DNA from: Putridiphycobacter roseus
Lineage (GTDB): Bacteria > Bacteroidota > Bacteroidia > Flavobacteriales_D > Crocinitomicaceae
Assembly: GCF_003234935.1 (NCBI RefSeq)
Contig: NZ_QKSB01000004.1
Span: 124,001 to 188,000 of the forward strand
Reading direction: 5' to 3'
DNA: 64,000 bases
Shown: one piece after another, positions 35,835 to 44,420 of the stretch
How positions within the stretch are numbered: the first letter of the stretch is position 1
Layout of the letters: every line of letters begins with the position of its first letter
Translations under genes and position numbers: made by a program
The notes under the pieces: generated by a model
Told to the model about the DNA's origin: nothing
Database searches by the model: none
Seen by the model: the letters and a program-made list of their open reading frames with translations, nothing else

Positions 35835-35858
35835 CCACAATATATTTAAATAATTATA

Positions 35859-36050
35859 ATGAATAAAGGTACAGTAAAATTTTTCAATGAATCTAAAGGA
35901 TTCGGATTCATCACAGAAGAAGGAACAGACAAAGAGCACTTCGTGCACATCTCAGGATTAATTGATGAGATTCGTGAAAACGATAATGTAGAGTTTGAAC
36001 TACAAGAAGGAAAAAAAGGCTTAAACGCAGTAAATGTAAAAGTAATTTAA
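35859..36050 (+). CDS. Cold-shock domain RNA-binding protein
   Basis: This 63-residue CspA-type protein has MNKGTVKFFNESKGFGFI containing RNP1, and HFVHIS as RNP2. It binds single-stranded RNA and melts structure. It is monocistronic with its own -7 box and terminator. Confidence 0.96.
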   Translation: MNKGTVKFFNESKGFGFITEEGTDKEHFVHISGLIDEIRENDNVEFELQEGKKGLNAVNVKVI

Positions 36051-36072
36051 TAAATTATATTTTAAATTTTCC

Positions 36073-36103
36073 AAAGCCCTGATGTCAAGTCTGGGCTTTT
36101 TTT
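36073..36103 (+). terminator. Intrinsic terminator of the cold-shock gene
   Basis: AAAGCCC (36073-36079) pairs with GGGCTTT (36093-36099), and a T-run continues to 36103. Confidence 0.85.
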
Positions 36104-36182
36104 ATGCCCAATATTTTCCCTAGGCTTGCATTGAATCCACATTTCCATTAAAAAACTTATCCTATCTATTGGTCGACATACA

Positions 36183-36281
36183 TTAAAGAAGTTTGATCAT
36201 ATAAAACATAGCAACCAAGTCCAAGCTTAAAAGGATTAATGCAGTAACCTCAAAAAGCGATATCCATCCTTTAAAACCCAT
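36183..36281 (-). CDS. Candidate 32-residue membrane peptide
   Basis: A short frame runs from ATG 36281 to TAA 36185-36183. It encodes MGFKGWISLF, continues EVTALILLSLDLVAMFYMI and ends KLL. One hydrophobic helix covers residues 9-30. A purine-rich GAAAAGGAA lies directly before the ATG, a plausible ribosome-binding site. It sits 29 bases after the last larger gene of the exopolysaccharide operon on the same strand. No family is recognised, and a chance frame cannot be excluded. Confidence 0.35.
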   Translation of the reverse strand: MGFKGWISLFEVTALILLSLDLVAMFYMIKLL

Positions 36282-36310
36282 TCCTTTTCACTTCTCAAAT
36301 TGAGGTAATA

Positions 36311-36544
36311 TTATAAAATTAAAGCGCGGTGTGGCTTTAACTGATTTTTTACTAGGTGAACTTCTTTTTCGGCACAAATGATAAACCCTATGGCATGATC
36401 CTCTGTCACTAATTCAGCATCTGATTTTTGGAATGAATGCGCTTCCTTATCAAAGTATTCTTTTAAATGTATTGCGTGGTGTTTCGCTGTCTGAAGTGCA
36501 TCAGGACCGTAGAAATCCCATATTAATTGAATAGATTTAGGCAT
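36311..36544 (-). CDS. Small hypothetical protein (77 aa)
   Basis: The protein has no membrane segment and opens PKSIQLIWDFYGPDALQTAKHH, with EDHAIGFIICAEKEVHLVKN in the second half. I recognise no named family. Its start overlaps the end of the WecA/MraY-like gene by eight bases, so it belongs to the exopolysaccharide operon and is likely translationally coupled. Confidence 0.7.
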   Translation of the reverse strand: MPKSIQLIWDFYGPDALQTAKHHAIHLKEYFDKEAHSFQKSDAELVTEDHAIGFIICAEKEVHLVKNQLKPHRALIL

Positions 36545-37619
36545 TTTTTTCGAGGTGTTTTTGTTTGCGCGTCATGCGAATAAAAAAGGTTAATAATAAT
36601 CCAAAATACCCCCACAAAATAATGTAAGATAAAGAATAATAAGGGATATAGCGTTGGAAAACAAAACCGAGTATACTAGCTATTAATCCTAGAAACATAA
36701 ATACATAAAACACTTGTTTTTCAGTAAACCCTTTATACACCAAATGATGTGTTGTATGATCTTTACCTCCAACCATAGGTGATTTTTTTTTAAGCAATCG
36801 ATTAATACTAACCGTAAAAGTATCAATCAAGGGAACTGAAAAGGCGATTAATACAATTGAAACATTCGCAAAAACGCCTTGGGTTTGAGTCTCCACGCCA
36901 TCATTCCATAAATACTTTATTGAAAAGTAAGCCAAAATAATTCCTATAAACTGGCTTCCGGTATCCCCCATAAACATTTTAGCTGGTGGATAATTGAAAA
37001 ATAAGAATCCTAATAACGCTCCCAAAGTAGTCATTAAGAAAAATATATCTATATTATTCTCAATACTAAATGGCGTATTAATAAAGACAAATAAAACAAC
37101 AATACAAATACTGATAATGGTAGTAATACCATCCATGTTATCTAACATATTAATGGAATTCATAATACCTACCACCCATAGCAGTGTAATGATGTAGTTT
37201 AGAATAGGCATGTCAAATAGCATCACGCCATTATTGGTGAAAATAAGGATGACAGCACAGGAGATCTGAATAAAAAGCTTTATAAATGGTCGTGTATCAT
37301 AAGCATCATCCGACAAGCCTAATAAGAAAGCCAAGGTGGCGGTATAAAATAGACCTAATAGTTCTTGATTTTTAAAGATATTATCGTCTCCTATAAAAAT
37401 AGCATAAAACATAAAACTCATTAAAAACACAATGTAAAAACTAATACCTCCTAAAGAAGGTCTTGAAGTATTACTCCATCTTATGGTTACATCATTTTTA
37501 TTCCTAATACCAAAAGATTTAGAAAACCTTAAAAAAAAATGATTAATTAAAAAAGAGAGCACAAAAGCACCACCTGTTATAATAATGATATTAAAAATAG
37601 ATAATAAACTTTCGCGCAT
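36537..37619 (-). CDS. WecA/MraY-family polyprenyl-phosphate sugar-1-phosphate transferase
   Basis: The 360-residue protein has about ten membrane helices and the family motifs NMLDNMDGITT (metal-binding DNMDG), FMGDTGSQFIG, and the cytoplasmic loop GGKDHTTHHLVYKG that matches the WecA/TagO HIHH-like sugar-binding motif more than MraY. It would start the glycan by loading HexNAc-1-phosphate on undecaprenyl phosphate. It follows rfbC by four bases in the exopolysaccharide operon. Confidence 0.88.
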   Translation of the reverse strand: MRESLLSIFNIIIITGGAFVLSFLINHFFLRFSKSFGIRNKNDVTIRWSNTSRPSLGGISFYIVFLMSFMFYAIFIGDDNIFKNQELLGLFYTATLAFLLGLSDDAYDTRPFIKLFIQISCAVILIFTNNGVMLFDMPILNYIITLLWVVGIMNSINMLDNMDGITTIISICIVVLFVFINTPFSIENNIDIFFLMTTLGALLGFLFFNYPPAKMFMGDTGSQFIGIILAYFSIKYLWNDGVETQTQGVFANVSIVLIAFSVPLIDTFTVSINRLLKKKSPMVGGKDHTTHHLVYKGFTEKQVFYVFMFLGLIASILGFVFQRYIPYYSLSYIILWGYFGLLLTFFIRMTRKQKHLEKNA

Positions 37620-37623
37620 GGGA

Positions 37624-38169
37624 TTAAAATGGAGATTTTAATTGATTAAAATGCAAAGCTATTTCATCTTTAGCGGATAAAATTGGATTTTTAAATGCTG
37701 CTGCAAATGGAAATGCAGGATCACTCCATAATATAGCTCCTTCACTTTCTTTATGATAAAAGTTAGTACATTTATATTGAAAAATGGTATCTTCTTCTAG
37801 GGTATAAAAACCATGCGCACAACCCGCAGGAACCCATAACACTTCATGTTGATCGGCTTTTAAATCTACCATTAATGCTTGTCCATATGTAGCTGATTTT
37901 TTTCTAATGTCCACGATTAAATCTACTACAGCGCCTTTCACTACACGAACCAATTTACCTTGGTCAAAAGGTGGTGCTTGAAAATGCAAGCCCCTCAAGG
38001 TGTTTTTTTGAGACATGGATTGGTTGTCTTGCACAAAAGTTATAGGAGATTCGGTAAGTTCATTAAACTTTTGTTGATTGAACGACTCATAGAAATAACC
38101 TCTTTCGTCTTTAAATACCTTTGGCTTTAACAAAAGTACCCCCGGTATATTAAATTTTTTTACTTCCAT
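37624..38169 (-). CDS. rfbC: dTDP-4-dehydrorhamnose 3,5-epimerase
   Basis: The cupin epimerase (181 residues from ATG 38169) shows KVFKDERGYFYESFNQQKF, FVQDNQSMSQKNTLRGLHFQ with the catalytic His, and VPAGCAHGFYTLEEDTIFQYKCTN. It makes dTDP-4-keto-L-rhamnose for polysaccharide synthesis. The partners rfbA, rfbB and rfbD are not in this window. The start is placed at MEVKKF; four more residues are possible from ATG 38181. It overlaps the wzc-like gene by ten bases. Confidence 0.9.
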   Translation of the reverse strand: MEVKKFNIPGVLLLKPKVFKDERGYFYESFNQQKFNELTESPITFVQDNQSMSQKNTLRGLHFQAPPFDQGKLVRVVKGAVVDLIVDIRKKSATYGQALMVDLKADQHEVLWVPAGCAHGFYTLEEDTIFQYKCTNFYHKESEGAILWSDPAFPFAAAFKNPILSAKDEIALHFNQLKSPF

Positions 38170-40538
38170 ATTTGGAACCATTTTTTATTCTTTTTACTAG
38201 AATCTTCATCAGAATAATACCCCCCATAGCCATAACCATAGCCATATTGACTTTTAGTCATTTCAACGTCATTTAAAATCACATATAAATCTCTTACTGT
38301 ATCATCACCAATTAATTTACTCAATTGTTGCATGAGTACTCTTTTGGTATAGTTAGCCCTTACGATATAGATTGGACAATCAGAATTGTTCATCACATTT
38401 ACCCCATCAGAAACGATTCCAATAGGTGGATTATCAATGATGATAATATCGTATATTTGTTTTAACTCACTTAATAAAGTATCCAGTCTCCCATTTAAAA
38501 TCAGTTCAGAAGGATTTGGTGGAATATTACCAGCCGTAATAAAATCTAAATTTTCTAATTCTGAATTTTTAATACAATTTTGCCATTCTAAAGTACCAGC
38601 AAGGATACCACTCATACCACCTTCATTTTTGGCATTAAATCCAAGGTGTATTTTTGGCTTTCTCATGTCTAAATCTAGCACCATCACCTTTTTATTTGCG
38701 AGGGTAAAAATACCTGCTAAATTAAGAGATACAAAAGTTTTTCCTTCCCCTGAAATAGAGGATGAAATAGCAATTACATTTGATTTTTCCGAATCTAATA
38801 TGAATTGTAAATTAGATCGAATATGACGGTAATTTTCCGTCAATACAGATTTAGGTTGATGATTTACAAGTAGCATAGAATTGTTACTCGTGGTTTTTGT
38901 TTTTGGTACTAAGCCTAAAAAACCAACCCGAGATGGAATCAATTTTCTTAATTCCTTTTCGTTATTAATTACATTAAAGGTGATATACTTTATCCCCAAA
39001 TATACAATACCGATAAGTAAGGAGAGCACAAAAGCGGCCATGTATATCATTTTAGGATTGGGTGAAATTAGTACAGGAGCTGAAGCTTCCTGTAATATGT
39101 TATTATCAATAGTATATCCAGCTTTCGATATTTGGTATTGGGTTCTTTTTTCAATTAATAAGGAATAATACTTTTCATTCAAATCAAATTTTCTTTTTAA
39201 TCCAGCCAATTGCATTTCTTTTTGCGGTACGCCATACAGCTTCAATTCTAAATTAGCGACCCTTTTATTCACAGCATCTTTTCTAGTTTTTACTTGATTT
39301 TTTATGGCTTTTAAGGTTCTATTAATCGTCTCCGTTTGATTAATAATATTGCTCTCCAGATTTTTTAACCCATCATTTTCCATGGTCATCCTATAAGATG
39401 CATCCTCTTGGTCTTCTAATAGTCTATACAATTTTTCAATTTGCCCTTCCAATAAAGGTTGAAATCGAGTACCAGCCAAGGTGGGGATTAAATTATAAAT
39501 ACTTACTCTATTCTTAGAATTAATACCTTCCACCAGTCCTAAAATCAAGTCGTACTCTAAATCGGCTTGCAATACTTCTGTTCTCAATTGATCAATTTGA
39601 TCCAATAAGTTTTCTTTGTAAAGTGCAGGATTGTTGTTTTTTGAAATATTGGTAAAAGATTGAATACTATTTTCAGAAAATTTCAAACTATTGTAAACGG
39701 TATCTAATTGTTCATCAATGAAGGAAAGAATACTTTCAGAACTTTTACTCTTTTTTTCTAAGTCGTAAGTAAAAAAAGTTTCCACTACTTCCCTGACCAT
39801 ATCCTGGGCCAAAACATTATTATTGCTTCTAAAAGAAACTTTGATGGTATTGGCATCCGCATTCTCAATATTTACAATTAAGGAATGAATCAATACATTT
39901 GTCAACGTTTTGTAATTATTTATTTTAAAGAATAAATCATCTTTTTCTAAATCCGCTTTAAATACCTTTTCATTATTTATTTTAAAGACAAATTTAAAAT
40001 ATTCGTTGTCTACCAATTGGTCATGCGCTACAGGGATCTCATTTTTTTTCTGATTGGCATTAAAAACTAAATAAAGACCATCTTGTCCATCCTTTAAATA
40101 AATTGGAACATTTATCAAGGAAGAATCTTTCAATTCATAAAATATAAGGTGATAAGGACTTTGTTTAAATTTTTCTTCGATCAATACTTCCCCTTCTGAA
40201 AAATAAGAAATTTTTAAATTCAAATTCATCAAGACCTTTTCCATTAAAAATGGTGACCTTAATAATTCAACATCAGCAGAGAGGTTATTTTCAGTATTAA
40301 AATCTTTAAACTCTAATATTCTTTGCCCTTCATCTTTTAATGAGCGCTGAATAATGGCTCTTGATTCATAAATAGGTTTGGTATATCTGAGATACACAAA
40401 GGCAATAGAAACACCAATAATAACGCACAACAGTAACCAAATCCAGTTTTTTTTAAAAACTGTTTTTAAGATATCTATATCAATATCTTTGTTTAATGAC
40501 GAAATTGCATTTTCATTATTTATATGAAAGTTATTCAT
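38160..40538 (-). CDS. Wzc-like polysaccharide co-polymerase with tyrosine autokinase
   Basis: The 792-residue protein has a first membrane helix (about 33-51) and a long periplasmic coiled-coil Wzz-type domain. A second membrane helix follows (about 493-512), then a cytoplasmic BY-kinase domain with Walker A SSISGEGKTFVSLNLA, Walker A' VMVLDLDMRKPKI and Walker B IIIIDNPPIG. The tail YGYGYGYGGYYSDEDSS is the tyrosine cluster that becomes autophosphorylated. It controls chain length and export with the Wza-like lipoprotein encoded three bases upstream. Confidence 0.93.
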   Translation of the reverse strand: MNNFHINNENAISSLNKDIDIDILKTVFKKNWIWLLLCVIIGVSIAFVYLRYTKPIYESRAIIQRSLKDEGQRILEFKDFNTENNLSADVELLRSPFLMEKVLMNLNLKISYFSEGEVLIEEKFKQSPYHLIFYELKDSSLINVPIYLKDGQDGLYLVFNANQKKNEIPVAHDQLVDNEYFKFVFKINNEKVFKADLEKDDLFFKINNYKTLTNVLIHSLIVNIENADANTIKVSFRSNNNVLAQDMVREVVETFFTYDLEKKSKSSESILSFIDEQLDTVYNSLKFSENSIQSFTNISKNNNPALYKENLLDQIDQLRTEVLQADLEYDLILGLVEGINSKNRVSIYNLIPTLAGTRFQPLLEGQIEKLYRLLEDQEDASYRMTMENDGLKNLESNIINQTETINRTLKAIKNQVKTRKDAVNKRVANLELKLYGVPQKEMQLAGLKRKFDLNEKYYSLLIEKRTQYQISKAGYTIDNNILQEASAPVLISPNPKMIYMAAFVLSLLIGIVYLGIKYITFNVINNEKELRKLIPSRVGFLGLVPKTKTTSNNSMLLVNHQPKSVLTENYRHIRSNLQFILDSEKSNVIAISSSISGEGKTFVSLNLAGIFTLANKKVMVLDLDMRKPKIHLGFNAKNEGGMSGILAGTLEWQNCIKNSELENLDFITAGNIPPNPSELILNGRLDTLLSELKQIYDIIIIDNPPIGIVSDGVNVMNNSDCPIYIVRANYTKRVLMQQLSKLIGDDTVRDLYVILNDVEMTKSQYGYGYGYGGYYSDEDSSKKNKKWFQIWK

Positions 40539-40541
40539 AAA

Positions 40542-41348
40542 TTATTTCAATACCTGTACAACAGAGATCACAATTAACAAGCTTGATAAAATAGATACCA
40601 CTGGCGCAATTTGTGCTAAAATTTCTTTCCCTAATTCCGGAACAGGCTCCACATAAATATAATCACCATTTTGAACAATTAAATCCACATATTTTAATCC
40701 TTCCACGGTGGACAAATCAATCAGATACACCAATCTTTCACCATCTATATCTCTAATCAACTTTATTTTTTTTGCTCTACCCCTTTGGGATAACCCTCCA
40801 GATAAGGCAATTGCTTCCATTAGGGTTGTATTATTATTGGTTAGATTGACTACTTTCGCTTCCCCCCCACTTCCAGGGAAAACAAAAATTCTCTTATTCG
40901 TAATTGAAATTTGAACAAATGGATCAACATAATAGGCCTTGTAGTTATCTTGTAAGAAATATTCTGCTTCTCTAATGGTTTTACCCACCAAATTCACCAT
41001 ATTTAGATAGGGTAATTTCACCAATGAATCTGCGTTAATAACATAGAAAATTCCATTGGTGGCAGTCAGTTGGTTATTTGCATTTCCTGTTTTAGAATCA
41101 CTGGTCCCAGCAGAAACATCCAACACTCGAATTCCTTTATTGGTATAGAATTTAAATTGAATGATATCGTTCACTTCAATTTTATATTCATTATTAAAGT
41201 TTTTATTCGCCAAGGAGTCTAAATCAGCAAACACATAATCTTTAGGTGTTTTCAACATTAAATCACTGTTAATCCCGCAACTTTGAACCAATACCACGAT
41301 TAAAAAAACGTAGAAAATATTAATTTTATTTATTCTAAACATTGTCAT
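40542..41348 (-). CDS. Wza-like polysaccharide export lipoprotein
   Basis: The 268-residue protein has a lipoprotein signal ending LVQSC, a polysaccharide-export domain (EYKIEVNDIIQFKFYTNKG, GKTIREAEYFLQDNYKAYY) and a soluble-ligand-binding beta-grasp segment (RIFVFPGSGGEAKVV). A C-terminal hydrophobic helix (APVVSILSSLLIVISVVQVL) could insert in a membrane. It should form the outer-membrane or periplasm-spanning exit for the polymer. ATG 41342 is an alternative start. It overlaps the GT4 gene by 14 bases. Confidence 0.9.
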   Translation of the reverse strand: MTMFRINKINIFYVFLIVVLVQSCGINSDLMLKTPKDYVFADLDSLANKNFNNEYKIEVNDIIQFKFYTNKGIRVLDVSAGTSDSKTGNANNQLTATNGIFYVINADSLVKLPYLNMVNLVGKTIREAEYFLQDNYKAYYVDPFVQISITNKRIFVFPGSGGEAKVVNLTNNNTTLMEAIALSGGLSQRGRAKKIKLIRDIDGERLVYLIDLSTVEGLKYVDLIVQNGDYIYVEPVPELGKEILAQIAPVVSILSSLLIVISVVQVLK

Positions 41349-42519
41349 TTTTTAGCAAGTCCAAATATAGGCTTTCTATATTAAAACAAAGGGTTTTGAA
41401 GTGAAATTTTTCTTTAACAAACGCCCATCCTTCTTGACTCATTTGCGTTCGTAGTTTATCCCCTTCTATTAATCGTAAAATTTCAGTTCCAAACGGAATA
41501 GCATCAAAGCTCGAAACAATCAATCCTGTAACCCCAACATGGATGATATCTTTTACCCCGCCAACATTGGTGGTAATTACAGGTACCCCAGCAGCTTGTG
41601 CTTCAATTAAACTCACTGGTGTCCCTTCATTTAATGAAGTCAAACAAACGATATCTAGTCGGGCTAAGGGAATGGAAACGTCTTTAATCCAAGAAGTAAA
41701 TGTGATACGAATCTGTGGAAACATGTCCAACAGCTGTTTTGCTTTTTTTTCTAATTCACTTTTCAATTCGCCATCCCCAATGATAAAAAAATGAATTTTC
41801 TTATCCGATCGACTTGCGACTTCTTGTATGACATCAAAAAATAAGTCATGGTTTTTTATGGCGGTCAATCGGCCTATAATACCCACACATATTTCTGCAT
41901 CACTCACCTCATACTTTTCAGAAAAGTCTTGCCTTTTTTGTGGCATATCGCTTTGAAATTTAGACAAATCAAATCCTAAATTAACCACTTTCACTTTGTC
42001 ACTTTTTGCAATTCGGTGAATGTTTACCAGTTCGTGTTTTTGCTGTTCAGAAATAGCTATGATTGCAGAAGACCGCTTAGCCAGATACCTTTCGACTGTT
42101 TTATAGACCTGTGTTTTCAATTTTCCAAAATAAGAATGAAAGACATGGCCATGGAAGGTATGTACAATAACGGGAACTTTCAAATTGATTGCTGCTAGAC
42201 GTCCAATAGCCCCTGATTTGGACGCATGTGTATGCACAATATCGGGTTGATATTCTTGCATAATGGCTTTAATTTTTTTATAAGCAGCACGGTCTTGTTT
42301 CCAATTAATACTCCTTTGTAACTCAGGTATAATCGTTGGAGAAACGCCATATTTTTGCGGAATAAACATGGCATCCCCTTCTTGAGATTCTGGCTCACCA
42401 CCTAGTAGTAAAGTTTCAAAATCATCATTTAAGAATGCGGTAAGAAAAGTAACGTTATAGGTTGGTCCACCTAAATTAAAGCGGTTGATAATTCTAAGTA
42501 TCTTTACTTTTTTTGTCAT
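41335..42519 (-). CDS. Family 4 glycosyltransferase
   Basis: The 394-residue GT-B enzyme has ILRIINRFNLGGPTYNVTFL at the N-terminus, DIVHTHASKSGAIGRLAA, and the donor-binding LNEGTPVSLIEAQAAGVPVIT, which carries the ExxxxxxxE motif. It adds a sugar during synthesis of the exopolysaccharide repeat unit. Start ATG 42519 is preferred; it still overlaps asnB by 26 bases. A longer leader would add 13 residues lying wholly in asnB. Confidence 0.88.
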   Translation of the reverse strand: MTKKVKILRIINRFNLGGPTYNVTFLTAFLNDDFETLLLGGEPESQEGDAMFIPQKYGVSPTIIPELQRSINWKQDRAAYKKIKAIMQEYQPDIVHTHASKSGAIGRLAAINLKVPVIVHTFHGHVFHSYFGKLKTQVYKTVERYLAKRSSAIIAISEQQKHELVNIHRIAKSDKVKVVNLGFDLSKFQSDMPQKRQDFSEKYEVSDAEICVGIIGRLTAIKNHDLFFDVIQEVASRSDKKIHFFIIGDGELKSELEKKAKQLLDMFPQIRITFTSWIKDVSIPLARLDIVCLTSLNEGTPVSLIEAQAAGVPVITTNVGGVKDIIHVGVTGLIVSSFDAIPFGTEILRLIEGDKLRTQMSQEGWAFVKEKFHFKTLCFNIESLYLDLLKNDNV

Positions 42520-44377
42520 TAAAGCCAATATATTGTTGCCACCAGTTTTGAAACACAATCAAAGTCCACACCAAATAAATGCCATCTCCTACTGTGCCTA
42601 AGTGCCACTTTTTTTGAAGGTCGCAAATATAATCATAATTAAATATATTTTGCCTTTTTATAAACGTTGCTGAAAAACAATCTTGTTTTAAAGCTAGGTC
42701 TAGTTCTTCTTTTAACCAATCAAAAATAGGAATTTCAAAACCTTTTTTTGGACGTTTTAAAATGTTTGGAGGGAGATCTGCCGCAAAGGCATCCATTAAA
42801 ATTTGTTTTCTACCATTTTTATTCAACTTATATTCAGCAGGAAGACTATTGATGTAGTTCACCAATTCATGGTCTAAAAAAGGGGTACGAACCTCTAAGG
42901 AAAAACGCATGGACATCCGATCCACTTTGGTTAACATATCATAAGGCAGTACCATGGATTGATCGGCCAACAACATACCATTTAAATCCTTATCTAAGTG
43001 AAATTCACTAAAATCTATGGCTACAGTTTTGGGAGTAATCAATAATTTATTTTTAGCGTCCATTGGAATAAATTTTAACCAACTGGCATATCTTTCTGCG
43101 GCATTTTGTTCTAAACCTCTTGAAAACTTTTGAAACTTTCTATTCAAATCATGCCACTTACCATCTCTACCTTGCGGAAAAAAACGACCTACTTTCGCAA
43201 TACTTTTGATCAATAAGGCCTTTGCTTTATTGGTGTTTCTAATGCGATATTCTGCGGCGTGTTTACGATAGCCACCAAATAATTCATCTGCCCCATCCCC
43301 ACTTAAACATACGTCCACTTGTTGCTTAGCAAATTGGCTTAAAACATAAACTGCAAAAGCAGATGAATCAGCAAAAGGTTGGTCATTGGCATTTAAAAAA
43401 TTTTGAAATTCTTTTTTAAAATCAGCCTTACCAAGCATCAACCTTTGATGGTCGGATTGGATATGATTTGCTACTTCGGACGCATAAGCAGATTCATCAA
43501 AAAAAGGAACATCAAAACCGACTGAAAACGTTTTTAAATCACTTTTGAAACCTTTAGAGATTAACGAAACGATAGAGGAATCAAGTCCTCCACTCAAAAA
43601 AGCTCCCAAAGGAACATCTGCAATCATTCTTTTTTCAACCGCCGAAATAACACGTTTTTTTACTTCTTTTTTTGCTTCCTCATAAGTGATTTTCAAAGGA
43701 GCCACAGCACTTAAATCAAAATAAGTTGACATGGTCATTTCACGGGTAGTAATCTTCCCCATGCTACCAGGTAATATTTGTTTTACTTTTTTTAAAATAG
43801 TGTTTGGACCAGGAATATAGGTATACTCAAACAGGGAATTAATGGCTTCTTGGTCTAGACTTTTATCGATATCAAATTGGAAAAAAGCATGCAGTTCGGA
43901 ACTGAAAATATACTGTGTTTCATCTTCATAAATATACAAAGGTTTAATCCCCATTCTATCCCGTCCAAAATAAAGTACATTATCGATTTTATCGTATAGT
44001 AGAAATGCAAAAAAGCCATTAAATAGCTTCACCCCTTCCAAACCAAAATGTATTATTGTTTGCAATAAAACTTCGGTATCCGTATCAGAGTGAAAAACTG
44101 TATCTGGAGGTAATTGTTTTTTAACGGCTTGATAATTGTATATTTCTCCATTAAATACCAGTGTATATCTGTTGGAACTTTCAGACATTGGCTGATTACC
44201 ATTGGCAGAAAGATCGAGAATAGACAGCCGTGCATGGCCTAGACCAACCTGTTGATTTATACATTGCCCTTGCGCATCAGGTCCACGGTGCACCAAAGCC
44301 TGTACTGCATTCCCCAATTGACTTACATTGGGAGATGTATTGTTATTTTTTAACCAAATTCCGACTAATCCGCACAA
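42494..44377 (-). CDS. asnB: Glutamine-hydrolysing asparagine synthase
   Basis: The 627-residue enzyme starts MCGLVGIW, where Cys2 is the glutaminase nucleophile. It has LVHRGPDAQG and NGEIYNY in the class II amidotransferase domain. The C-terminal synthetase part has SGGLDSSIVSLI (pyrophosphate loop) and SGDGADELFGGY. In polysaccharide clusters such enzymes may amidate a sugar acid instead of making asparagine; that is an inference from its position at the head of the operon. It is divergent from the PBP4 gene. Confidence 0.9.
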   Translation of the reverse strand: MCGLVGIWLKNNNTSPNVSQLGNAVQALVHRGPDAQGQCINQQVGLGHARLSILDLSANGNQPMSESSNRYTLVFNGEIYNYQAVKKQLPPDTVFHSDTDTEVLLQTIIHFGLEGVKLFNGFFAFLLYDKIDNVLYFGRDRMGIKPLYIYEDETQYIFSSELHAFFQFDIDKSLDQEAINSLFEYTYIPGPNTILKKVKQILPGSMGKITTREMTMSTYFDLSAVAPLKITYEEAKKEVKKRVISAVEKRMIADVPLGAFLSGGLDSSIVSLISKGFKSDLKTFSVGFDVPFFDESAYASEVANHIQSDHQRLMLGKADFKKEFQNFLNANDQPFADSSAFAVYVLSQFAKQQVDVCLSGDGADELFGGYRKHAAEYRIRNTNKAKALLIKSIAKVGRFFPQGRDGKWHDLNRKFQKFSRGLEQNAAERYASWLKFIPMDAKNKLLITPKTVAIDFSEFHLDKDLNGMLLADQSMVLPYDMLTKVDRMSMRFSLEVRTPFLDHELVNYINSLPAEYKLNKNGRKQILMDAFAADLPPNILKRPKKGFEIPIFDWLKEELDLALKQDCFSATFIKRQNIFNYDYICDLQKKWHLGTVGDGIYLVWTLIVFQNWWQQYIGFNDKKSKDT

Positions 44378-44420
44378 AGTTTTTACTTTAGCGGTAAAGA
44401 TAATTTATTTCATAAAATCC

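Noticed and set aside
44328..44420. N-terminal extension of the PBP4-type peptidase
   Set aside because: It overlaps the divergent asnB coding sequence and would bury the clear signal peptide that begins at 44421.
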